Positions 24,548 to 33,839 of a stretch of 64,000 nucleotides of DNA are shown here, in pieces. Under the pieces are notes generated by a model, which did no database searches, was not told the DNA's origin, and worked only from the letters and a program-made list of their open reading frames with translations. Positions within the stretch are counted from its first letter, which is position 1. Every line of letters begins with the position of its first letter. Source of the DNA: Streptomyces sp. BV286 (lineage in GTDB: Bacteria; Actinomycetota; Actinomycetes; Streptomycetales; Streptomycetaceae); NCBI RefSeq assembly GCF_019090165.1, contig NZ_JAHRIB010000045.1:24233-88232 (forward strand). The letters run 5' to 3'. A program made the translations under genes and the position numbers.

Positions 24548-26275
24548 GGCGCCCGACCAGGCGCCGACCAGGTCGCGGTAGAGCGGCGACCGGTCCAGCA
24601 GCTCCGCGTGGGAGCCGTACGCGGTGCGACGGCCGTCCATGACCAGCACCCGGTCGGCCCGCAGCGCCGAGCTGACCCGGTGCGCCACCACCACGAGGGT
24701 GCCGCCCCGGCGCGCGAAGGCACGCTCCGCGCGCGCCTCCGCCGCGGGGTCGAGGTGACAGGTCGCCTCGTCGAGCAGCACAAGGGGGGTGTACGCGAGA
24801 TGGGCGCGCGCCAGCGCGATGAGCTGGCGCTCGCCCGCGGACAGCGTTGCCGGGGCGACCTCGGCCGTCGGTCCGCCCAGCCTGTCGAGGAGCGCGGTCA
24901 GCCCGACGGCATCGGCCGAGGCCAGCAGCTCCGCCTCCGGCACGGGGTCCGGCCGCAGGTGCCCGAGGTTCTCGGCGAGCGTCCCGGTGTAGACGTACGC
25001 CTCCTGCGGGATCAGTACGCGGTGGTGCTCGCCGGGACGGGTGCCGGGCGCCCTCCGCACCCGCACGCGGCCGCCGGTCGGTTCGAGGAGCCCGGCCATG
25101 AGCGCGGTGAGAGTGGACTTGCCGATGCCGCTGGGGCCCACGATCGCGAGGTGGGTGCCGTGGGGCACGGTCAGGTCGAGATCCTCGATCACGGGTTCGC
25201 TGGCGGGACCGTAGGCGAACGTGACATGGGAGAGGGTGACGGCGGCGGGAGGGGCTGAGCCCGTCGGCGGCGTCGGTGCTGGTGCTGGTGCTGGTGCTGG
25301 TACGGATCGGGACGTGGGCGAGAGCTCCGGGGTGCCCGGGGTGCCCGGGGTGCCCGGGGAGAGGCGGTGCAGGACGACCGCCAGTCTGGAGCCGCTCGTG
25401 CCCAGGCCGTGGATGAGGTTCTGCAGGGCGGGCAGCAGCGACTGGCCGACGTACGCGAGGGCGCCCACCAGCGCGCCCGCCGTGACGCCGTGCGCGAGGA
25501 GCCAGGGCCCGGTGGCGAGCAGGAGCACGATCGGGAGCTGTCCGCCGACCGTCAGGGCCACCACACGCAGCACGCCCCACCGGGCCAGCGCACAAGCGGC
25601 GCGCTGCTCGGCCCCGATCCGTTCCCGTACCGCGGCGGCGACCTGTTCCTCGGCGCCGGCGGCCGTGATGTCCCGCAACCCGGGGCAGACGGCGCCGAGT
25701 TGCGAGGCGAGTTCCTCGTCGGCGACGAGGAACGCCTCCTGGCGGCGGGTCAGCGGCCGCAGGGTCAGCGCGAACAGGGCCACTCCGGCAACGAGCGGCG
25801 GCCCGACCACGAGCAGCAGCAGCGGCGCGAGGGAGAACAGTCCGACGAGGGCGCCCGCGGCGGTGAACACGAAGGAACGCGACACCATCACCACTCCGGC
25901 GAAGGTGTCCCGGGCGATCTCCACCTGCTGCGTGAGCCGGGACAGCGCGCCCCTGTCCGCCTCCCGCACCCCCCGGTCGACCACGTCCCGTACGAGCCGG
26001 TCGCGCAAGGGCTCCACCAGCGCCGCCACGGCGGCGTAGACCCGCCCGGTGCCGTACGCCCCGGCGACCACGGCGACCGCGGCGGCCCCCAGCCAGCCCA
26101 GCCCGACCGTCGCCCGACCGGCCAGGAAGCCCGCGTCGACGGCCCGCGCCAGCGCGTATCCGGTGAGGAAGGTCTGCCCGGACTCCAGCACGGACCATGC
26201 GGCGAGGCGCGCGACCACCCGTCGCCTGGCCCGCAGGAACCGGAACCCTCGCCGGTACACGCCGTCGCCGCTCAC
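24389..26275 (-). CDS. Half ABC exporter of class III lanthipeptide cluster (RamB position)
   Basis: A 628-residue ABC half-transporter: membrane domain (about 15-300), a Pro/Ala/Thr-rich linker with PAPAPAP, and ATPase (about 350-570) with GPSGIGKST, an altered signature LSAGERQ (for LSGGQ) and intact Walker B VLLDEATCHLD. There is no C39 domain. The start overlaps the upstream half-transporter by GTGA, indicating a heterodimer. The last 50 or so residues are antisense to the LuxR HTH and look non-conserved. Predicted role: export of the peptide encoded at 28178-28294. Confidence 0.88.
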   Translation of the reverse strand: MSGDGVYRRGFRFLRARRRVVARLAAWSVLESGQTFLTGYALARAVDAGFLAGRATVGLGWLGAAAVAVVAGAYGTGRVYAAVAALVEPLRDRLVRDVVDRGVREADRGALSRLTQQVEIARDTFAGVVMVSRSFVFTAAGALVGLFSLAPLLLLVVGPPLVAGVALFALTLRPLTRRQEAFLVADEELASQLGAVCPGLRDITAAGAEEQVAAAVRERIGAEQRAACALARWGVLRVVALTVGGQLPIVLLLATGPWLLAHGVTAGALVGALAYVGQSLLPALQNLIHGLGTSGSRLAVVLHRLSPGTPGTPGTPELSPTSRSVPAPAPAPAPTPPTGSAPPAAVTLSHVTFAYGPASEPVIEDLDLTVPHGTHLAIVGPSGIGKSTLTALMAGLLEPTGGRVRVRRAPGTRPGEHHRVLIPQEAYVYTGTLAENLGHLRPDPVPEAELLASADAVGLTALLDRLGGPTAEVAPATLSAGERQLIALARAHLAYTPLVLLDEATCHLDPAAEARAERAFARRGGTLVVVAHRVSSALRADRVLVMDGRRTAYGSHAELLDRSPLYRDLVGAWSGASQPSLALGDPDGVDAVAGPGLPRDGRHVVAYGPVGQMETAGDLRDGGPVGGE

Positions 26276-28089
26276 CGTTTCCCTCCGGGACGCTCGCGAC
26301 CCGGCGGCCCTGCGGCCTCACCCTCGCTCCCGGGTTCGTCCGGGGCCGGGCCGCCCCCGAACACCCGGCGGTACTCGGCCATCGTCCACAGCTCCCCGTG
26401 CCGTCCCACCGCCCGCACGCGCCCCCCGTCCAGCCAGGCGACGGTGTCCGCCCGCGCCGCCGTGGACGCCCGGTGCGCGACGATCAGACGGCTGCACCCA
26501 GGTGTGTTCCTGAAGAGCGCCTCGGTGACGTGCTGTTCGGTCACGGTGTCGAGGCTCGACAGCGCGTCGTCCAGGATCAGCAACCGCCCACCGCGGGCGA
26601 ACGCCCTTGCCAGACCGAGGCGTTGGACCTCGCCACCGGACAGTGGAGCCTCGGAGCAGGGCGTCGCGTATCCGCGGGGCAAGCGGCGCACGAAGTCGTC
26701 GGCCCGGGCGGTGCGGGCGGCGGCCCGGACCCGGTGCGGCGGGGGAACGGGGTCGCCGAAGCCGATCGTGGCCCCGACGCTGTCGCCGAGCAGGGCGGGA
26801 CGCTCGAAGGCGTATCCGATCTGGCGGCGCAGTTCGCGCCGGTCCAGCGCGCGCAGCGGCACGCCGTCGAGCAGCACGTCACCGCCGTCCGGGTCGGCCA
26901 GGCGTCCGGCGAGGGCGGCGAGCAGCGACTTGCCCGCGCCCGAGCGGCCGACGACGGCCAGCGTCCCGCCGGCCGGGACCACGAGGTCCACGCCGTCCAG
27001 GACGGTCCGCCCGCCACGGCGTACCGTGACGTCCCGCAGTTCCAAGCGCCCCCGGCCGGGCGGCAGATGGCGGGTGCCGTGCCTCGTCGCCGGGACGTCC
27101 AGCACCTCGCCGAGCCGGCGGGCCGAGGCCCGGGCCTCGACCAGGGCGCCGAGCCTGCCGACCAGGACACCGACGCCGGACGCCAGCACCGCGTACCGGG
27201 AGGCGGCGAGCAACTCGCCGACACTGATCGCCTGTTGTGCGAGCAGCAGACCCGCGGTGGCCAGCACCGCGATCTGCAGCAGCGGTGCCACCGCGACGGC
27301 CTGTGCGGCGGCGCGCCCCTGGACGCGCCACATCTGGTGGCCCTCGCGGGAGAGTTCGGGGAGCGGCCGCAGGATCCGCGCCACCTCCTTGTCGGCGGTC
27401 CCGGCCGCCGCGACGGTGCGTGCTCCGTCGATCGCCTCCGTGAGCCCGCCCGCGATGCGACCCTGCGCTTCCTGGTAACGCGCCACGCACTGCGACGAGT
27501 TGCGCGTGAACCCTCTGAGGACCGCGACGACGACGGGCGCCCCGCAGAGGAAGACCAGTGCCAGCCGGAGGTCGATCAGCCAGAGCGCCACGACCGCCCC
27601 GAGCGGCGCGGCGAGGGCGGCGAGAACGCCGGCGAGGGTCGCGGGAGCGGCTCCCGCCTGCCCGGCGTTTCCCACGAGGCGCGCGACGAGCTCGCCGGAC
27701 CCGAAGCGGCGGCCGGCCCGCGGTCCCGCGTCCAGCACGTGTCCGGTCAGACGGGCCCGCAGCCACGCGGTGGCCCGGGCGTTCGTGGTCCCGCCGAGCA
27801 CCGTCTCGCAGGCGTCGAGCACGGCGACCACCAGCATCAGGGCCGTGCAGTACAGCACCCAGCGCGTGGCCCGGGAAGGGTCGGTCAGCAGGACGTCCAG
27901 CGCCCGGCCGAGCGCGGCGGGCAGCAGCAGGTTCGCCGCCGTCGCGGCCAGGGCCATCAGCCCCAGGGCCACGCAGCGGACACCGCTGTGGCGGGTCGCC
28001 GCGCGCAGCAGCGCGTCGCCCGTCGAGGCGGACGCAGGACCAGGACCTGCGGGGTGGGGCGAGGTGGCGGAGCCAGCGGAAACAGTCAC
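26272..28089 (-). CDS. Half ABC exporter of class III lanthipeptide cluster (RamA position)
   Basis: A 605-residue ABC half-transporter starting at GTG 28089, which follows GGGAGG by seven bases. The N-terminal 25 residues are Pro/Ser-rich, then come six membrane segments and the ATPase with GRSGAGKS, canonical LSGGEVQRL and Walker B LLILDDALSSLD. The catalytic Glu is replaced by Asp here, while the partner has the degenerate signature. These two defects fall in the same composite ATP site of a heterodimer, as in many heterodimeric exporters. It lies directly downstream of the precursor and its hairpin. Confidence 0.88.
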   Translation of the reverse strand: MTVSAGSATSPHPAGPGPASASTGDALLRAATRHSGVRCVALGLMALAATAANLLLPAALGRALDVLLTDPSRATRWVLYCTALMLVVAVLDACETVLGGTTNARATAWLRARLTGHVLDAGPRAGRRFGSGELVARLVGNAGQAGAAPATLAGVLAALAAPLGAVVALWLIDLRLALVFLCGAPVVVAVLRGFTRNSSQCVARYQEAQGRIAGGLTEAIDGARTVAAAGTADKEVARILRPLPELSREGHQMWRVQGRAAAQAVAVAPLLQIAVLATAGLLLAQQAISVGELLAASRYAVLASGVGVLVGRLGALVEARASARRLGEVLDVPATRHGTRHLPPGRGRLELRDVTVRRGGRTVLDGVDLVVPAGGTLAVVGRSGAGKSLLAALAGRLADPDGGDVLLDGVPLRALDRRELRRQIGYAFERPALLGDSVGATIGFGDPVPPPHRVRAAARTARADDFVRRLPRGYATPCSEAPLSGGEVQRLGLARAFARGGRLLILDDALSSLDTVTEQHVTEALFRNTPGCSRLIVAHRASTAARADTVAWLDGGRVRAVGRHGELWTMAEYRRVFGGGPAPDEPGSEGEAAGPPGRERPGGKR

Positions 28090-28127
28090 CGGGCGGCCTC
28101 CCGACACGGGGACGGACCCCGGCCGGC

Positions 28128-28148
28128 CCCGCCTCGTGGAGAGGCGGG
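28128..28148 (-). terminator. Hairpin after lanthipeptide precursor
   Basis: CCCGCCTC-GTGGA-GAGGCGGG (8-bp perfect stem) lies 30 nt after the precursor stop and before the exporter start. It may act as a partial terminator or as an mRNA-stabilising element. Confidence 0.6.
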
Positions 28149-28177
28149 AGCCGTCCGGAGCCGTGGATACGGTGCTG

Positions 28178-28294
28178 TCAGAGACAGAGCGTGACGCTCG
28201 CGGCGCTGACGCAGGAGAGCAGGCTCAGCGTGCTGGGACCGCCGCCGCCGGTGATGTCGTCGGATTCCATCGTCTGCAGGTCGAGAAGGGCCAT
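28178..28294 (-). CDS. Class III lanthipeptide precursor, SapB/AmfS family
   Basis: A 38-residue peptide in the gap between LanKC and the exporters, short enough for routine callers to miss. The leader begins MALLDLQTME, matching the LLDLQ motif recognised by class III synthetases in RamS and AmfS. The core has two exact Ser-x2-Ser-x3-Cys motifs: Ser21, Ser24, Cys28 and Ser30, Ser33, Cys37. These are the substrates for lanthionine or labionin rings. A GGGG stretch at 16-19 separates leader and core. Ribosome site AAAGGA. Product: a two-ring, very hydrophobic peptide (no charged core residue), likely a SapB-like surfactant morphogen; another bioactivity is possible. Confidence 0.93.
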   Translation of the reverse strand: MALLDLQTMESDDITGGGGPSTLSLLSCVSAASVTLCL

Positions 28295-28344
28295 GATTGT
28301 TTTCCTTTCCCTGTGTTCCCTTGTGTGGGGACGGGGGGTTACGA

Positions 28345-28362
28345 CTCCGCCGGGCGGCGGAG
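28345..28362 (-). promoter_or_regulatory. Hairpin between LanKC and precursor genes
   Basis: CTCCGCC-GGGC-GGCGGAG (28345-28351 with 28356-28362) lies just after the LanKC stop and 50 nt before the precursor start. With the hairpin at 28128-28148 it brackets the precursor message, suggesting differential stability. Confidence 0.5.
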
Positions 28363-28369
28363 CCGGGTC

Positions 28370-31036
28370 TCAGGGCCGCCGTCGTGGCGGCGGCAGGAAC
28401 GGCAGTCGAGCGGGGACCTCGCCGTCGAGGGCGGCGCCGAGCGCGAGCAGACACCCTGCCGTTCCGGTGCCCAGGTCCATCGAGAGACGCATCATCTGGT
28501 GGCCGGGAAACGCCAGTTGGCCTTGATAGGGCATCGCGAACCAGCCGAGTCCCGCGACCTGCTCGGCGACCCGCTCGGGCGCCGCACCGGTCCGGCTCAG
28601 ATGGAGGACCATGCCGGCCCTGCCCTGGAACAGCCCGGGCTGCGCGTAGAAGCGTGAGGTGGCGGCGGTGAGGATCCCCGCCCGGGCCCGCTCGAACTCG
28701 CCCTGGTCGTCGTCGGCGTGTCCGAGGTAGTCGTCGATGACCAGGCCGACCCCGGCGCTTCCGTCGCCGAGATAGGGCAGGGTGCGCCAGCCCTCGTCGA
28801 CCTCCAGGCTGCCGCCCGGATGCACGACGCAGCACTCCAGGTCCCGGCGCAGCGCCTCGGCGGCCGACGCGAGCAGTCCGGGATCACCGGTGGCCTCGTA
28901 CCGGCGCAGCAGGAACAGTGCGGGTCCGCTCGCGCCGCGCATCAGGCCGGCCCGTCGTTTCTTCGTGTCGGACGGGGGCTCGGCCAGGCGTTCCTGGAGG
29001 ATCCGTGTCACCTCCGCGGCTCGTACCTCCAGCTCGGACTCCCCGGTCGTGCGGCCCAGTTCGTCGAGGACCAGGCCGAGTCCGGCGAGGCCGCCCTGGA
29101 GGTCGGACGAGAGTTTGTGCCACTTCTCGTCGAGGACCGTACCGACGAGGTCCAGTGCCCGCTGCCGGTGCCCGAGCCGGTCGAGGACGTATCCCACGCC
29201 GGCGAGACCGTCGTACAGCCCGAGCGGCGTGCCGGCCGGCAGCGGGTCCGTGTGGTCGAGCAGCCAGCGCTCGCCCTCCTCGTACCGGCCGGCCCCGGTC
29301 TCGGACAGCGCGTACAGGACGCCTGCCGCGCCGTACGCGATGCCGAGCCCGCCGCCGTCGGAGAACTGGGCGATGTCGCCCGGGAAGAGGCGGTCGTCGC
29401 GCTCCGGGGTGGCCGAGGCGAGGATCGCCTTGACCATCGAGTCGCGGCTGTACGGCCAGTCGCCGGGCTCGGCGAGGGCTTCGTACGGCGAGGGAGGCGC
29501 GGCGGACGGCGAACCGGCCCTGTGGGACGGTGAGTTGCGGTCGGTCGCTGGTGGGACGGCGCTCGCGGACGCCGTCGTGGTACCGGCGGACGCGGGGGTC
29601 CGGGTGATCTCGGCGACCGCCTCGTCCAGGAACGACCGCGGTATGTCCGGGAACTGCCCGAGGATGACCTCGGCCAGGTGGGCGGCCTTGGCGCGGTCGA
29701 CCACGAACAGCGTGGTGACCGGCATGAACAGGGCGAGCCGCAGACAGGCCAGCGCGTACCGGTCCACGTCCGCGCCGGTCCGGTCCGGCGGTGCGAAGAA
29801 CCCCGGGTGGGCGACGACCTGGCGACCGCCCTCCTCGATCGGCGCCGCCGCCTCGAAGTCGAGGAGGGACACCGACCGCTCGTCGGGGGCGACCATGATG
29901 TTGAACACGTGGAGGTCGTTGAAGGCGATCCCGCACCCGTGCACCGCCTCCACCGCCTCCTCGACCATGCGGTGGACGCGCAGCGCCCAGGCCGTGTAGT
30001 CGGCGACGGCGGCCGGGTCCGGATCGGGGGAGAGCAGCGGATGCCGCTCGGCGAAGAACGAGTTGAGCGGCCGCCCCTCCAGGAAGTCCATGACGAGGAA
30101 GCGGTGGTCGCCGAGGGTGAACCAGTCGCGCACCTCGGGCACCACACCGAGGCCGGACACCCGCTCCAGGGCGTACTTCTCCCGCGCGAGCCGGGTGACG
30201 GCGTCCGCCCCGTCGGCGGCGAGGCCCGCGTGCGGCCGCCCTTCCTTCAGGACGACCCGCTGCCCGTTGCGGGTGTCGACGCCCGAGTACACGCCGCCCC
30301 CGTTGGAGAAGTGCAGCGCCTTCTCGATGCGGTACGGCAGGTCGCCGACGGTCGTGGTGTTGCGTGCGGCGAGCTGGGGTTCCAGGAACGAGGGCAGGGT
30401 CACCCATTCCGGCACCTGGAAGGAGGGCGCCCGCCGGTCCGGTACGAGCCGGCCCTCGCCGTCCGTCACCGCGGGCACCAGGGTGCCGCGGTCGTCGACG
30501 ACGAACGAGCGGGCGAAGGCGCCGTAGCGCACGTACAGCGGACCCTCGTTCCAGCGCAGGTCGGTCAGGACGTACGGGCCGTCGAGGCCCTCCAGCAGCG
30601 CGCCCAGCTCCTCCAGCACGACCTGGAGCTGCTCCTCGTCCGCCGGATAGATGGTGACGAACTTTCCGCTCCCGTCGCGGGCCGCGTACTTCACGTTCCG
30701 CAGGTGCAGCAGGTGCGGTCCTGGGACGAACTTGAACGGGACGGCCCTCGGCACGCAGTAGTCCCACACGATCCCCGCGATCCGCTCCGCGTTCTCCCGG
30801 GTGGCCGAGGCGTGGATCTTCCAGCCCTGCGCCGGCCCGGACCGCGGCCTGCCCTCGGCGTCCACGGGCGTCAGCGCCAGCCAGTCGCCGATGCGCGCCG
30901 CCCGCCATCCCGCGGGGACCGGACGGCGGGCCGTCTCGTAGGAGGGCGCCGCGTCGGCCCCCTCCCCGGCCAGCCGGTCGGGCGTCTCGTAGAAGTGCCT
31001 GTCGGCCAGCGCATAGACCTCGTACCGCTTGTCCAT
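28370..31036 (-). CDS. lanKC: Class III lanthionine synthetase LanKC
   Basis: An 888-residue trifunctional enzyme. The N-terminal lyase-like domain (about 1-220) leads into a Ser/Thr-kinase domain (about 240-500) with catalytic loop FNDLHVFNIMV and DFEAA in place of DFG. A Ser/Pro/Ala-rich linker precedes the C-terminal LanC-like cyclase fold (about 550-880) with LYDGLAGVGYVLDRLG and GLMRGASGPALFLLRRYE. The zinc ligands of true LanC (Cys, Cys-His) are absent, as is normal for class III. It phosphorylates, eliminates and cyclises the Ser/Cys motifs of the 28178-28294 peptide. The ribosome site GGAGGGGG is strong. First gene of the operon. Confidence 0.94.
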   Translation of the reverse strand: MDKRYEVYALADRHFYETPDRLAGEGADAAPSYETARRPVPAGWRAARIGDWLALTPVDAEGRPRSGPAQGWKIHASATRENAERIAGIVWDYCVPRAVPFKFVPGPHLLHLRNVKYAARDGSGKFVTIYPADEEQLQVVLEELGALLEGLDGPYVLTDLRWNEGPLYVRYGAFARSFVVDDRGTLVPAVTDGEGRLVPDRRAPSFQVPEWVTLPSFLEPQLAARNTTTVGDLPYRIEKALHFSNGGGVYSGVDTRNGQRVVLKEGRPHAGLAADGADAVTRLAREKYALERVSGLGVVPEVRDWFTLGDHRFLVMDFLEGRPLNSFFAERHPLLSPDPDPAAVADYTAWALRVHRMVEEAVEAVHGCGIAFNDLHVFNIMVAPDERSVSLLDFEAAAPIEEGGRQVVAHPGFFAPPDRTGADVDRYALACLRLALFMPVTTLFVVDRAKAAHLAEVILGQFPDIPRSFLDEAVAEITRTPASAGTTTASASAVPPATDRNSPSHRAGSPSAAPPSPYEALAEPGDWPYSRDSMVKAILASATPERDDRLFPGDIAQFSDGGGLGIAYGAAGVLYALSETGAGRYEEGERWLLDHTDPLPAGTPLGLYDGLAGVGYVLDRLGHRQRALDLVGTVLDEKWHKLSSDLQGGLAGLGLVLDELGRTTGESELEVRAAEVTRILQERLAEPPSDTKKRRAGLMRGASGPALFLLRRYEATGDPGLLASAAEALRRDLECCVVHPGGSLEVDEGWRTLPYLGDGSAGVGLVIDDYLGHADDDQGEFERARAGILTAATSRFYAQPGLFQGRAGMVLHLSRTGAAPERVAEQVAGLGWFAMPYQGQLAFPGHQMMRLSMDLGTGTAGCLLALGAALDGEVPARLPFLPPPRRRP

Positions 31037-31374
31037 CCCAACCCCCTCCGGCTCCTGATTGAGCCTTCCACCACGCCCGGGGCACGGACAGTCACGCCTG
31101 TCACGAGGTCACCGTGCGAAATGCACGGCTTTTCCGGGCGCCCCGGGGCGCCGCCCCTCCGCGCTCGTTCGGGGGCACCGGCCGGGCGCCGCGCCGGCCC
31201 GCCCTACGCAGCGTGACCCCTGTCGGCGGAACGTCCGAGCGGCGCCCGAGAAACCCCGGGACGCCGCCAACGGGCCCGAAGGCGCGGCCCCGTGGACGCC
31301 CCGCCGACGCGCGACCTGGCCTCGGAACGGTCACAGGGGCTGCGCCGGGCTCCTGGAAGCGCTGTAATACGGAC
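31037..31374. other. Divergent promoter region, LanKC and PP2C genes
   Basis: A 338-bp gap holding the LanKC promoter (minus) and the phosphatase promoter (plus). The short inverted repeat GGCTC-N6-GAGCC at 31050-31065 lies 14 bp upstream of the LanKC start. No convincing -35/-10 was found for LanKC; an activator-dependent promoter would fit RamR-type control. TGTAAT at 31363-31368 is a possible -10 for the phosphatase gene. No gene seen. Confidence 0.45.
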
Positions 31375-33834
31375 GTGGTCAGTGAGGGCGCGGCGGGACG
31401 CAGAACGAGAACGCTGCGTGCCGAACTTGCCCTCAAGTCGCTGCACGCGGACCTCGGCTCACCCGAACGGTTGCGGAGCGTGCTCGAACAGGCACTCGTC
31501 TTCGGCGGTGCGACGCTCACCCTCGTGTACGCGCCGGGGGACCGCGGTGACCAGCTGTGCCTGATCGAGTCCGCGGGCGTGCCCCGCGCCCTGTACGGCG
31601 TACGCGACAGCTACCCGCTCTCGGGGGGCTCGCCCGCGGCAGACGCCTACCGCCTGGGACGGCCCCTGTGGCTCAGCCCCGAGGAGCTCGCGGTGGACCC
31701 CGGTGCCCGGCACGCGGCGGCGGGGGACGTCTGGCTGGCCGCCCTGCCGCTGCCGCCCGACGCGCGCGGCGGCGGCTGTCTGGTCGCCGTGAGCGAGGGC
31801 CGGGGCGGCTTCGACCCGGAGGACCGCAGGTGCCTGGAGATGCTCGCCGAGGCAGTCTCCTTCCCGCCCTCGTCCAGCACCGGCGACTTCGAGGAGCTGC
31901 CCAGCAGCTCGTTCAGCCTGGCCATGGACTCCGGGCGTGTCGAGGTCGACGACGAGATGCTGGAGCTCTTCGGACTCACCCGCGACGAGTTCGACGGCAA
32001 GGTCGAGACCCTGCTGAGCATGACCGTGCCGGAGGACCTGCCCACGCTGATGTCCGTGGTGGAGGCCGACCACGTCTTCGTCGGCGAGCGGGACCTGGAG
32101 TTCCGCATCCTCCAGCCCTCCGGCGAGCAGAAGTGGCTCCGGCTGCGCGCCCGGCTGCTGCCCGCCACCGACGGACGCCCGTCCCGGCTGGTCGGCACCG
32201 TCGCCGACGCCTCCAAGCTGCGCTCCGGCGGCAACGAGGTCGCCCGCGTCCAGCGCCTGGCGGCCGCCCTCGCCACGGCGGGCACCGTCCGTGACGTCGG
32301 CCAGGCCGTCGTCACCGCCCTGCGCCGGCCCCTGAAGGCCGACCGCATCGCCCTCGCCGAGCTGGAGGGCGACCGGCTCGTCGTCACCGTCCTGGACCCG
32401 CCGGAACCGGAGGCCTGGCCCGAGGTGTGGCGCACCGAGTGGCGCTCGGAGTGGCCCGACGCCCCCGTACGCACCATGCCGACCCTGGCCGCCGCCCTGC
32501 GCGAGGGACGGGCGGCGATCTGGCCCGCCGGGACACCGCTGGAACCCGCACTCGCCGACGTCGGCCCCGGCGGACTCGCCGTGCTGCCCCTGCCGGCCGG
32601 CGGCCGCATGGCCGGTGCCTGCCTCATCGGCTGGGACACCCCCCACGACTTCGGCCCCGACGAGCGCGCCCTGCTCACCGCCTCGGCGGGCCTGGCGGGC
32701 CAGGCCCTGATGCGTGCCCACGCCTTCGACGCCGAGCACGAACTCGTCGGGATGCTGCAGCGCACCCTTCTGCCCCGCCGGCTGCCGCCCCTGCCGGGCG
32801 CGGAGGCCGTGGCCCGGTATCTGCCCACCACGGCGGGCCTGGAGGTCGGCGGCGACTGGTACGACGTGATCCCGCTTCCCGACAACCACGTCGCCCTCGT
32901 CATCGGCGACGTCCAGGGGCACAACGCCCAGGCCGCCACCATCATGGGCCAGATGCGCACCGCCCTGCGCGCGTACGCCGTCGAGGGCCACCCCCCGGAC
33001 GTGGTCGTCTCGCACGCCAACCGGCTGCTCATGGGAATGGAGACCGACCTCTTCGCCACCTGCTGCTACGTCGACGTCGATCTGGCGGAAGGTTCCGCCT
33101 GGTGTGTGCGCGCCGGACACCTGCCGCCCGTCCTGCGCCACCCGGACGGCACGACCGAGATCGTCGTCACCGAGGGCGGGCCGCCGCTCGGCGTCATCAC
33201 GCAGGCCGACTTCCCCATGAGCCCGCTGCCGCTCCAGCCCGGCACGGTGGTGGCCCTCACCACGGACGGCCTGGTCGAGTCCGCCGAGCTGGACCTGGAG
33301 GACGGCCTGCGCCGGCTGTCCGACCAACTGGCCGCCGCGGACACCGCCCACCTGGGACCGGTGGCGGACGCCCTGCTCGCGGGCGCCAACCGCAGCGACG
33401 ACGTGGCCCTGCTCCTCATGCGCTACGACGGCCTGGACCTGAGGCCCCTGCGCGAGAGCTGGACGGTGTGGCGCGTACCCGAGGCCGTCCGGCACGCCCG
33501 GCGCTTCACCAGGCGCATCCTGCGCGTCTGGGGCGCGGCCGAGGACGCGGACGCCGTCCTGCTGGTCGTCTCCGAACTGGTCACCAACGCCCTCGTCCAC
33601 ACCGACGGGCAGGTCCGGCTGGACCTGACCCTCATCAACAACCGGCTGCGGGTCGCGGTCGCCGACGTCTCGCCGCGTACACCCATCAAACCGACCAGTA
33701 TCGGCTGGGAGGCCACCGGCGGCCGCGGCATCCTCCTCGTCGAGGCACTCTCCGCCACCTGGGGAACGGTCCCGGTCAGCGGCGGCAAACAGGTGTGGGC
33801 CGAGCTCCCCCTGACCGGCCCCGCAGGAGACTGA
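31375..33834 (+). CDS. GAF-PAS-GAF-PP2C phosphatase fused to anti-sigma-type ATPase
   Basis: An 819-residue signalling protein: GAF-like (about 20-160), PAS (about 175-285), GAF (about 300-440), PP2C/SpoIIE (about 450-670; GGDWYDVIPL, VIGDVQGHNAQ, SDDVALLLM) and a C-terminal HATPase of the SpoIIAB/RsbW kind (about 690-815; N box VVSELVTNALVHT, then GGRGILLVEAL). It thus joins phosphatase and kinase activities towards anti-anti-sigma factors in one chain. Start choice is uncertain: GTG 31375 fits the domain start but lacks a close ribosome site. It is divergent from LanKC and is followed five bases later by the phosphoesterase gene. Confidence 0.88.
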   Translation: MVSEGAAGRRTRTLRAELALKSLHADLGSPERLRSVLEQALVFGGATLTLVYAPGDRGDQLCLIESAGVPRALYGVRDSYPLSGGSPAADAYRLGRPLWLSPEELAVDPGARHAAAGDVWLAALPLPPDARGGGCLVAVSEGRGGFDPEDRRCLEMLAEAVSFPPSSSTGDFEELPSSSFSLAMDSGRVEVDDEMLELFGLTRDEFDGKVETLLSMTVPEDLPTLMSVVEADHVFVGERDLEFRILQPSGEQKWLRLRARLLPATDGRPSRLVGTVADASKLRSGGNEVARVQRLAAALATAGTVRDVGQAVVTALRRPLKADRIALAELEGDRLVVTVLDPPEPEAWPEVWRTEWRSEWPDAPVRTMPTLAAALREGRAAIWPAGTPLEPALADVGPGGLAVLPLPAGGRMAGACLIGWDTPHDFGPDERALLTASAGLAGQALMRAHAFDAEHELVGMLQRTLLPRRLPPLPGAEAVARYLPTTAGLEVGGDWYDVIPLPDNHVALVIGDVQGHNAQAATIMGQMRTALRAYAVEGHPPDVVVSHANRLLMGMETDLFATCCYVDVDLAEGSAWCVRAGHLPPVLRHPDGTTEIVVTEGGPPLGVITQADFPMSPLPLQPGTVVALTTDGLVESAELDLEDGLRRLSDQLAAADTAHLGPVADALLAGANRSDDVALLLMRYDGLDLRPLRESWTVWRVPEAVRHARRFTRRILRVWGAAEDADAVLLVVSELVTNALVHTDGQVRLDLTLINNRLRVAVADVSPRTPIKPTSIGWEATGGRGILLVEALSATWGTVPVSGGKQVWAELPLTGPAGD

Positions 33835-33839
33835 TCCGT

